From positions 1 through 64,000 of the forward strand of contig NZ_BCTA01000038.1 in assembly GCF_001570485.1 (NCBI RefSeq): a DNA stretch of 64,000 nucleotides. The letters are read 5' to 3'. Position 1 is the first letter of the stretch; each line of letters starts with the position of its first letter. The DNA is from Mycolicibacterium novocastrense (GTDB lineage Bacteria; Actinomycetota; Actinomycetes; Mycobacteriales; Mycobacteriaceae). The position numbers were made by a program, and so were the translations under genes. This document shows positions 43,141-50,800 of this stretch, piece by piece. The notes beneath the pieces were generated by a model that worked only from the letters and a program-made list of their open reading frames with translations, was not told the origin of the DNA and did not search any database.

Positions 43141-43776
43141 TCAGGAGCGGCGGTAGGTGGACTCCAGTTCGAGGGCTTCGCCGGTCTGGGCCGCGGTGCG
43201 GATCTTGGCCAGGGCCGCCTTCGTGATGCCGGTGTCGCGGTCGGCGGGGTCGACGTCGAGGCTGCCCAGGATGCTGTACAGCTCGTCGTCGGACAGGTCG
43301 CCGGCGCGATGCAGGGTGATGGCCCCTATGAGCGCTTCGAGCATGACGCGTTCTTCGGGTGCGTACTTGGAGAACTCCGCACCCGCCCACGCCATGGGTT
43401 CGTCGTCAGCGCGCCGAAGCCGGTTGAGAGCACCGTCGACGTCCCCGCGGAAGCGGCGCAGGACGCCGGCGTCGTCGTCGCTGAGCCCGGTTCCGGCCAG
43501 TTCGGCATCGGCGTCGGCCAGCCACCGTTCCAGCATCGCGTAGACACCTCTGCGGTCGGCGAATGCCAGTGCGCGCCAAAACGTTCGGAAGGCGCCCATG
43601 TAGCGCTTGTCCTGGGGGTGCCGAGGCACGAGGTGGGAGCGGATCACGATGTCGCCGTGCTTGGATTTGGCAACCTTGCCCACCCAGGCTGGGGTGAGGC
43701 GGCCCTCGGGGAACTCCACGGGCGTCGCCGGCGGGTACCAGGGCTGGGCCGGCGTGTACACGCGGCTGTCGGTCAT
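43141..43776 (-). CDS. Hypothetical protein
   Basis: 211 residues. ATG after AAGGAG. An N-terminal Pro/Tyr segment, then a helical body (RTFWRALAFADRRGVYAMLERWLADADAELAG; EERVMLEALIGAITLHRAGDLSDDELYSILG). No family recognised. Coupled to a 41-codon frame upstream. Confidence 0.55.
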   Translation of the reverse strand: MTDSRVYTPAQPWYPPATPVEFPEGRLTPAWVGKVAKSKHGDIVIRSHLVPRHPQDKRYMGAFRTFWRALAFADRRGVYAMLERWLADADAELAGTGLSDDDAGVLRRFRGDVDGALNRLRRADDEPMAWAGAEFSKYAPEERVMLEALIGAITLHRAGDLSDDELYSILGSLDVDPADRDTGITKAALAKIRTAAQTGEALELESTYRRS

Positions 43777-43898
43777 GATCGAGGCTCCTTCGGTATGGGT
43801 GGGTCGTCCCGGCAAGGCCGGGTTGCGCTTCGGGGGTGGGGACTAGCTGCGTCGATGGCATGTCCCCGCGTGCGGGCAGGGTGTCCGTTGATGGTCAT
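43773..43898 (-). CDS. Small ORF coupled on both sides
   Basis: 41 codons (begins MTINGHPARTRGH). The ATG overlaps the stop of the gene at 43895, with AAGGA 5 bases upstream. Its own stop overlaps the ATG of the next gene. The hairpin CCCGGC-CTT-GCCGGG (43806-43824) lies inside. It may be a coupling device rather than a functional protein. Confidence 0.35.
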   Translation of the reverse strand: MTINGHPARTRGHAIDAASPHPRSATRPCRDDPPIPKEPRS

Positions 43899-44272
43899 AG
43901 CAATCCTTGCGGGCTCAGGTGCAGGCCGAGGATGATGCCGGTCAGCAGCGCCAGGACCATCAGTGCGGTCGCCAGCGCGGTGGCGGCGAACGGCCAGTGC
44001 CGGGGATTCATGGGGGTGGGCGCGACGCGGGTCCAATAGTCCAGCGCGGCGTGCAGGGCGTCGGGATGGGTCGGTGACTCGCGCATGGCGGTCTGGACCC
44101 ATTGCCAGCGCACTCCGTAGGCCAGCATGAGCGCGGCGACCTGGGCGCGCAGAACGTCGCTGTCGGCGAAGCAGCGTGTGGATGCGGTGCTGTTGGCGGG
44201 CTGGAGGAGTTCGGCGATGACGGGCCCGGGCAGGCCGACGCGGATCGCGATCTCGTCCTCTGTGAGCTGCAT
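43895..44272 (-). CDS. Small C-terminal-anchored membrane protein
   Basis: 125 residues. A helix-turn-helix-like N-terminus (MQLTEDEIAIRVGLPGPVIAELLQ) and a single hydrophobic helix near the C-terminus (FAATALATALMVLALLTGIILGL). Possibly a membrane-tethered regulator. Common leader hairpin upstream. Confidence 0.55.
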   Translation of the reverse strand: MQLTEDEIAIRVGLPGPVIAELLQPANSTASTRCFADSDVLRAQVAALMLAYGVRWQWVQTAMRESPTHPDALHAALDYWTRVAPTPMNPRHWPFAATALATALMVLALLTGIILGLHLSPQGLL

Positions 44273-44296
44273 GTGGTGGTTCCCATCGGGGTTGTG

Positions 44297-44322
44297 GGAC
44301 TGGGTACGCATACCCGGCCGGT
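44297..44322 (-). promoter_or_regulatory. Cassette leader hairpin
   Basis: GGCCGGGTATGCGTACCCAGTCCC. A TACAGT -10 lies at 44364-44369 on the minus strand, but the -35 block (ACAGTCTCG) does not match the damage motif. Confidence 0.5.
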
Positions 44323-44400
44323 TGCTGTTGTGGGGCGCCTTGGCGGCGGATTCTTCGTGGCTCACTGTACTGGGCGTCGAGACTGTACGGTCGGGCGTCC

Positions 44401-44613
44401 TCAGGTCAGGGTGTCGGGCTTCTTGACGGTCTCCAGGTGTGCGCACACCTGGTCGATGGTCGCCATGCTTAGCCCCGCCCAGCGTGCCGATCCGCCGTCT
44501 CCGAAGTCGACCCAGATCGTGCCGTTCGGTTCCGGTTGGATCGGCGTCGACCCCAGGGCGAGGGCATCGCCGGCGACGGCGGTCTGGGTGGGTTCTGTAC
44601 GTGTTGTGCTCAT
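44401..44613 (-). CDS. Small hypothetical protein
   Basis: 70 residues from the ATG 9 bases after AAAGG. Beta centre (GTIWVDFGDGGSARW) and a helix (MATIDQVCAHLETVKK). No family recognised. Confidence 0.5.
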   Translation of the reverse strand: MSTTRTEPTQTAVAGDALALGSTPIQPEPNGTIWVDFGDGGSARWAGLSMATIDQVCAHLETVKKPDTLT

Positions 44614-44685
44614 GGGAGACATCCTTTTTCGATAGGTGACCTGACACGCGTGTCTGGCCGAATGGTGGAACTGGTGATGGCGTCG

Positions 44686-44708
44686 ACTCTAGTCGGGGGC
44701 ACCGACAG
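44686..44708 (-). promoter_or_regulatory. PafBC-type damage promoter
   Basis: CTGTCGGTG-N8-TAGAGT. Leader hairpin at 44635-44661 (GGCCAGACACGCGTGTCAGGTCACC). Confidence 0.83.
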
Positions 44709-44720
44709 GACCGCGGCCGA

Positions 44721-45476
44721 TCAGTCGCCGATGCTCAGGGTGATGATGGTGCGCACGGTGTAGATGCGGGTGATCTCGCCGTTCCAGTCGGTCAGGATCT
44801 GCTGGGCGATTTGTTCGCCGAGGATCTCTTTCTGGGTGTCGATGTCGTCGGCGGCGTAGGCCTCGATGAAGTCGTCAGCGGCGGATCCGTCGAGGGTCAG
44901 TTTGTCGACGAGCTGCTTGTCGACGTCGAGGGTCTCCGGTTCGTTCTCGCTGCGCTGCCCGTGCTGCAGATCCCCGGTGACGTTGAAGTCGACGACGACG
45001 GTCTCCGAGGTGTGGATGGGCCCTCCGGAGTCGCGCCACCGGCGCGCCTGGTGGGAGCTGATCTTGGCCTTGGACGCGAACTGCTTGAGGCCGCCGGCAC
45101 GGTCGATCGCGGCCTGGCGGTCGAGGCGCTGTTGGTCTGCCCCCTGCGGGGTCTTGCCCTTCGACGCGTTACGGGTCACTGTGCTCGACGCTGGTCGCTT
45201 CCCAGTTTCGCGTTCAAGGCGCTTGCGCATCTCCTCGGTACCGCGTCGGCGCGCTTCGGCTCGGCGTTTGGCTTCTGAGACACCCTGCCAGCGTTGCGTT
45301 TTGCTCAGCTCGCGGAACTTTCGTTCGACGAGCGCGCGCACTGCAGCGCCGAATCCCTTGCCGGCCGACTGTTGGGGCCCTGGGCCGCCGCTCGGCGGCG
45401 GGGTGGTTGGACCGGCCGGGGACGACGGCGTGGGTGGCGGCGTCGGTGACGAGCTGGCGAAGCGGCCTTTCTTCAC
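44721..45476 (-). CDS. tpg: Tpg-like telomere terminal protein
   Basis: 251 residues from a GTG overlapping the stop of the upstream gene (GTGA). A Pro/Ser/Gly-rich N-terminus precedes KGFGAAVRALVERKF, a very basic helix, a helix-turn-helix (AGGLKQFASKAKISSHQARRWRD), then VVVDFNVTGDL ... DFIEAYAADDIDTQKEILGEQIAQQIL ... RTIITLSI. The order (start segment, HTH, VVD strand, acidic helix, terminal strand) parallels Streptomyces Tpg, the protein joined to 5' telomere ends. It is longer than typical Tpg (~185). Position directly after the Tap-like gene supports the call; alignment is by eye. Confidence 0.6.
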   Translation of the reverse strand: MKKGRFASSSPTPPPTPSSPAGPTTPPPSGGPGPQQSAGKGFGAAVRALVERKFRELSKTQRWQGVSEAKRRAEARRRGTEEMRKRLERETGKRPASSTVTRNASKGKTPQGADQQRLDRQAAIDRAGGLKQFASKAKISSHQARRWRDSGGPIHTSETVVVDFNVTGDLQHGQRSENEPETLDVDKQLVDKLTLDGSAADDFIEAYAADDIDTQKEILGEQIAQQILTDWNGEITRIYTVRTIITLSIGD

Positions 45477-47284
45477 TGGTCCGCGCCTTCGGCTGCGGTG
45501 TCCGCTGCTCTGTCGGCGCTGGTCCATTTGATGCGGTATTTGCCGTTGGCAGTGGACTTCTCGTCGAGCACCATCGGATCGGTCCCGGCGGGCACCCGGT
45601 AGATCCATGCGTCGAGTTCGGCGGCGATCGGATAGAGGCCATGCTGGGTGGCGATGCCGGCGGCGTAGCGCAGTGCCCGGAACCGGGTGTCGGCGCGGAT
45701 CGCGGCGTACCAGGCGGGTTGCTGATGCTCGCGCTGATAGGGGGGCCACTTGTCGCTGGCCATGCGTCCCAGGTAGGTGGTGTAGATGGCTTTGATCATC
45801 TGCTGGTAGTCCAGGCGTTCGGCCTCGCGGGCCTCCTGGAGCTTGCTGCGTAGGGCATCAGCCCATCCACGGAGCAGTCGGGACTGCTCCGGCCACACCC
45901 AGGCGGTGTCGATGTCGAGTTCTTCGACGGCCAGGCCGGCGCCGCCGGATTCCACTGGTGCGGTGAGGTGCTGGATGCTGCGGGTGGTGACCCACAAGGT
46001 GGTGGGCTCTTTCCAGTGCATGCTCGGGTGCGGCAGCGGCAATTTCGTGGTGAGTCCGTCCATCTGCTCGGCCGGGGGGAGATTGAGCCGCCACAGGCCG
46101 AACGGGGGGCGCTGTTCGTGGAACACGTCGACCTTGATCTGGTGCAGTTCCTTGGGCTTGCCGAAGCCGAGTTCGACCTGGCCTGCGGAGGCGAGGTAGG
46201 CCGCGCGTTGGTCCACCTGGACGTCTACGGCGTCTTCGCGGCCGCGGTGCGGGCGGTTGTCCCACTTCACCGGGAGCGTGGGTTCCAGGTCTGCGCCGGC
46301 TTCGACGGTCACTTCGGTGGGCAGCGGGCAGGCGTCGATCGCTTTGGTGCGTCCTGATTGCCGTTTGCGGTCGAGCAGCTGCGCTCCGACGGTGGCCCAC
46401 CGCGAGGCGGGTACGAGCCCGGCATCGCCGATGCCGGCGAGCCATGCGATGCGGTCGGCGAGGATCTTGACGGCCTCGGTCTCCTCCTCGGGCAGTTCGG
46501 TGGGTGTCCCCTCGATCCCGGCTACTCCCATGTCACCGGGACGTTGCGGGGGCGGGTCCAGGTACAGCAGCGGCGCGAGCACGATCTGCGCTTTGCGCTT
46601 CGTACCGTCGTGGTCCTCGAAACGGCATGTGAACCAACCCGATTGGTTCCACGTGACTTCACACTGGAATGTCTTGGCGACTAGGCCGGCGAGATCGTCG
46701 GGCAGGTTGTCCATGGGAACGCCGAGCCCGATGAGCGCTTCGTAGGTGAACCACACCTGCGGCTGTTCTTTTGGCTTGGGGCCCCAGTTCCACACGAGGA
46801 ACTTGTGCAGCGCGTCACCGCCAGGCATGGGGCCGGCCACGACCACGCCTGAGGGCTTGACGATGCCTCTGCTGGTGACGATGGCAACGCGGCCGTCGGC
46901 GACGATTGGGGTGTCGGTCCACTGCCGGGTCTTGGGTGTCCAGGGGGACGTGCCGTCGTCGCTGGTGGCGGCCTGCTCCTGGCCGGCGCTCTCGGCCTCG
47001 ACGGCGGTGTCGAGGACTTGCTCTTCATAGTCGCGGACGGTGGATTCGAACCATCCTCTCCAGAAACCGTTTTCGCGGCTCTTGTCTCCGATCGTCATGT
47101 CGGAGGCAGGGAAGTCGGTCGGAAGGGCGCTGCGACCCAGCCGGGCCACCACCTGCTGCCGAGACAGGCCTGCGAGGTCCTCGGGCGTGCCCTTGGTTTC
47201 GATGTACCACTGCAGAATGTCGCTAGTCTCGTCGTCGGCGTCGATGCGGTACGTGCGGCCGCCAACGGTCAGTCGGTAGATCAT
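45473..47284 (-). CDS. tap: Tap-like telomere-associated protein
   Basis: 603 residues. The C-terminal half matches the Streptomyces Tap domain by eye: DVQVDQRAAYLASAGQVELGFG (cf. DANGAYLAA...), FGLWRLNLP, TTLWVTTRSIQHL, DIDTAWVWPE and a long helix ending YTTYLGRMASDKW ... HQQPAWYAAIRADTRFRALRYA (cf. RRPDWAHAVYA). Tap binds telomeric 3' overhangs and recruits Tpg for end patching. The N-terminal part differs from Streptomyces Tap, and a separate HTH gene precedes it, as if the N-terminal HTH had become its own gene. Confidence 0.62.
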   Translation of the reverse strand: MIYRLTVGGRTYRIDADDETSDILQWYIETKGTPEDLAGLSRQQVVARLGRSALPTDFPASDMTIGDKSRENGFWRGWFESTVRDYEEQVLDTAVEAESAGQEQAATSDDGTSPWTPKTRQWTDTPIVADGRVAIVTSRGIVKPSGVVVAGPMPGGDALHKFLVWNWGPKPKEQPQVWFTYEALIGLGVPMDNLPDDLAGLVAKTFQCEVTWNQSGWFTCRFEDHDGTKRKAQIVLAPLLYLDPPPQRPGDMGVAGIEGTPTELPEEETEAVKILADRIAWLAGIGDAGLVPASRWATVGAQLLDRKRQSGRTKAIDACPLPTEVTVEAGADLEPTLPVKWDNRPHRGREDAVDVQVDQRAAYLASAGQVELGFGKPKELHQIKVDVFHEQRPPFGLWRLNLPPAEQMDGLTTKLPLPHPSMHWKEPTTLWVTTRSIQHLTAPVESGGAGLAVEELDIDTAWVWPEQSRLLRGWADALRSKLQEAREAERLDYQQMIKAIYTTYLGRMASDKWPPYQREHQQPAWYAAIRADTRFRALRYAAGIATQHGLYPIAAELDAWIYRVPAGTDPMVLDEKSTANGKYRIKWTSADRAADTAAEGADQ

Positions 47285-47301
47285 GAGGTTCCCCGTTCTG
47301 T

Positions 47302-47592
47302 TCAGCGCTGGTCTTTGCGCGGCGGAGGGATGTGCATGGCCAAGACGTCCGGCAGGCGGCCCTGACGCCACCGCAGCCGCAGCGATTCCACTGCGCTGGC
47401 GGTACGGCCGACCTTCAACGCTGCTTCCGGCACGGTCAGGTTCAGGTTGAGGGCGGTCTTGGCCTCGTCGACGCTCCACGGCTTCTTGACGTTCTTGGCG
47501 CGACCCGGAACCGCTGTGCGTGCCGCGCGGCGCTCTATGTAGCGGCGACGCTCCTCGCGACGCCCCTCGGCGAAACCGCCGTCGTAGTCCAT
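47302..47592 (-). CDS. Small helix-turn-helix protein upstream of tap
   Basis: 96 residues from ATG 47592 (an in-frame GTG lies 9 bases upstream and overlaps the stop of a 19-codon frame starting MSTAPQELSG). A basic N-terminus (RREERRRYIERRAARTA) and KTALNLNLTVPEAALKVGRTASAVESLRLRWRQG, an HTH. Divergent from the giant helicase gene, with a palindrome between; a candidate regulator of both units. Confidence 0.6.
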   Translation of the reverse strand: MDYDGGFAEGRREERRRYIERRAARTAVPGRAKNVKKPWSVDEAKTALNLNLTVPEAALKVGRTASAVESLRLRWRQGRLPDVLAMHIPPPRKDQR

Positions 47593-47708
47593 GGCGCTCA
47601 CGCTGCCACCGCCGCACCCGCCAGACGGCCGCTCAGCTCCTGTGGCGCGGTGCTCATCAGCGGTTCCCCCTGGGTTGTTCGACGGTGCGTCTGTATTCGC
47701 CTCGCAGC

Positions 47709-47751
47709 CTATCACCCCTCAGGTATTACAGTCGCGATACCTGAGTGATAG
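47709..47751. promoter_or_regulatory. Palindromic operator between divergent genes
   Basis: Inverted repeat: CTATCAC...TCAGGTAT (47709-47726) against ATACCTGAGTGATAG (47737-47751), with a 10-base spacer. On the minus strand a TAATAC -10-like sequence lies inside. Probably bound by a dimeric regulator such as the adjacent HTH protein. Confidence 0.6.
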
Positions 47752-47789
47752 GTTGGGTGTCGCGCGGCACCGAGCGCGGCCGACCCAAG

Positions 47790-47812
47790 TTGTCAGAGCC
47801 CGCCGCTACAGT
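47790..47812 (+). promoter_or_regulatory. Damage-type promoter of methylase-helicase gene
   Basis: Plus strand TTGTCAGAG-N8-TACAGT (one change in RGTG). Leader hairpin at 47850-47875 (CGGCCGGCCTTGAGGGGCTGGTCACC). The only clear copy of promoter plus leader on the plus strand. Confidence 0.72.
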
Positions 47813-47894
47813 GCCCAACGAACGCCGGAACATGTTCTGGCGCTGAGAAACGGCCGGCCTTGAGGGGCTGGTCACCGAACCGAAAGGTGCCCCG

Positions 47895-50800
47895 ATGGCT
47901 CCCACTCTTTCCGCCGCCCGCGCCGCAGTCCAGGCCGTGCAGGTCTTGAAGACTCTGCGCCACGGCGCCACCCCCGCCGCTGAACAACGCGCCCACCTGG
48001 AGCAGTTCCCCGGCTGGGGCGCAGCAGCCCCGCTGTTCGATCCCCAGCCCGCCAACTCGTGGGCGGCGTTGGCCGACGAACTCGACGATGCGGATCCGGC
48101 GGCGATGAAAGCTGCCGCACGTGTGGTGGACACGTCGTTCTACACCCCACCGGCGCTGATCGGCCACATCTACGCGCTGCTGCAGCACGCAGGCTTCCGA
48201 GGCGGAGACGTCCTGGACCTCGGGTGCGGCAACGGCCGCTTCCTGAGCCACGCCCCTACTGCACTGCCCATCCCCTACACCGGCGTCGAGGTGGATCCGG
48301 TCGCCGCTCGCATCGCAGCCGTGTTGCACCCTGAGGCGACGATCCTCAACCAGCGGCTACAGCAGGTGTCTCTGTCCGCCAACCGCTTTGACGCCGCAGT
48401 GGGCAATGTCCCGTTCTCGGCGGCCAACGTCTCCGATTCGGCGATCGCGTTCTACGGTCCCCTGCACGAGTACTTCCTGGTGCGCGCCGTGCGCGCAGTA
48501 CGACCGGGCGGTTACGTGGTCATGGTGACCTCGCGGCACACCTTGGATGCGGCCAGCGGTCTGTCCTACTCGGTGCGCTCGCACGCCGATCTGCTGGCGG
48601 CTATCCGCTTGCCCGCCGGCTATTTCGCCGCCGAGGGCACCGATGTGGTCGCCGACGTCCTGGTGCTGCGGGTCCGCGGCGCCGACGAGCCGCGGCAGGG
48701 TTGGGACACCCGAACGCCCCACCTTCACCTGAGCAGCCCCGACCGGCATGGCCGCACGGACTCCGCTCGAGTAGGCGGGTTCTGGTCAGACCATCCTGAA
48801 CTCGTCGCCGGCACGATGCGACTGACCGGGTTTCATCAGAACCCGGTCACCGTCGACGCCGACGACCCGCACACCGCAGTCGCCGCCGCCTTCGCCGCTG
48901 CGCGCCGCCTCCTGCTGCCCTATCCGACCAGCGCCGCGGCCGGCCACCACTTCACCGACGTCACGCTCACCGACGCCGACGGACGCAAGGAAGGCTCGTT
49001 TCATCTCGTCGACGGCACGATGGCTCGCGTCGTGGACGGCCAGCTGCAGCCCGTCACGCGGCCGAGCAAGGAACTGCACGCGCTGGTCGCGCTGCGCGAC
49101 GCCACGGTCGACCTTGTTACCGCAGAAGCCAACTGGGACACGCCCGACTCGGCGCTGGACCCGCTGCGCGCCCTCTGCCGTGAGTCCTACCTGTCCTACG
49201 TCGAGCGCTTCGGCGCGCTCAACCGCGGCACGCTGGTCGAGGGCAAGACCGACCCCGACACCGGCCTGCCCAAGCTGAGCTGGCGCGTGCCGCCCATGTC
49301 GGGGTTCCGGGGCGACCCGGACTCCGCTTTGGTGTTCGCGCTGGAGCGATTCGATCAGGAGACCGGGGACGCCGCGCCGGCAGCCATCCTGCAGCGGCGA
49401 GTCAACCGGCGCCCCATTCCGGCGACTAAGGCCGACAGCGCCGGGGAGGCCATGGCCGTCTCCCTCGGTGAGGGCCGCGGCTTGGACCTGACCCGGATTG
49501 CCGACCTCCTGGGGCTGCCCACGGCCGAGGCCGCGTTCGCCGCCCTCGGCGACCTGGCCTACCGCGATCCGGCCACTGGCCGGGTGCACACCGCCCGCGA
49601 CTACCTGTGCGGCGACGTCCGGACCAAGTTGCAAGACGCCCTTGCGGCCGCAGCAACCGACGCGTCCTACGAACGCAATGTGTCGGCGCTGCAACAGGTT
49701 CAGCCGCGCTGGCTGGGCCGCGATGAGGTGCGCATCGAGCTGGGCTCCCCGTGGGTGGCCGCAGGTGACATCGAGGACTTCTGCCGCGAGGTGTTCGGCG
49801 CATCCTGGGTCAGGGTCCACCACATCGCTCCGCTGGCAGCCTGGGAGGTCGAGGGCAACGCCCACAACATCTCCCCCGACGCCAAGATCACCTACACCAC
49901 GACCCGCAAGTCTGCCTTCGACCTACTGCAGGCAGGCTTGAACAGCACCTCCCCCACTGTCTATGACGAGGTGTACGACCCTGCGGCCCGCACGACCCGT
50001 CGGGTGCGCAACGCCGACGAGACCGAGGCCGCCCAGGCGGCACTGACGGCCATCGGGCAGCGTTTCTCACTGTGGGTGTGGGAGTCGCCGCAACGGGAAC
50101 AGCGCCTTCTCGATCGCTACAACCAGGCGATGAACTCCCATGTACTGCGCCGCGATGACGGCTCGTACCTGACCTTCCCCGCCCTGGCCGATGATCTGCA
50201 GTTGTGGTCCTGGCAGCGCGATTTCGTCGACCGCGCCCTGTCCATCCCCGCCGCGTTCGCTGCCCATTCCGTGGGTTTGGGCAAGACACGTACCGCGATC
50301 GCGTTGTGCATGACGTTGCGGCAGTTCGGGATTGCCAACCGTCCGCTCTACATCGTGCCCAACCACCTCATCGAACAAGCCCAGAGAGAGGCCCTGCAGA
50401 CCGCCCCGGCGGGCAAGATTCTGGTGGTCACTCGCGAGGACCTGACCCGATACGGCCGGCGGTTGTTCGCCGCCCGCTGCGCCACCGGCGACTGGGACAT
50501 GGTGATCATGACCCACGAGACGTTCGCGTCCATGCCGGTCCCGGCCGAGGTGGAACGTGAATGGCTCGACGACCAGCTCGCCGAGCTGGAGGACTACAAG
50601 CGCAGCCAGGGCAACAACGGTAAGCGCATCGCCGCGGCCGTGCGCTCGCTGGAGGGCCGCATCGAGCGACTGCGCGATGTCGCCACTGACGACGACGCGA
50701 TCACCTTCGACATGCTCGGCATCGACTACCTGGCTGTCGACGAGGCAGACCGGTTTCGCCGGCTCCCGATCACCACGCGCGCGGAAGGGTTCAGCATGGG

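Noticed and set aside
18861..44661. Regularly spaced hairpins considered as a CRISPR-like or IS repeat array
   Set aside because: Spacing follows gene starts, inner arms differ, there are no spacers, cas genes or transposase; they are leader elements.
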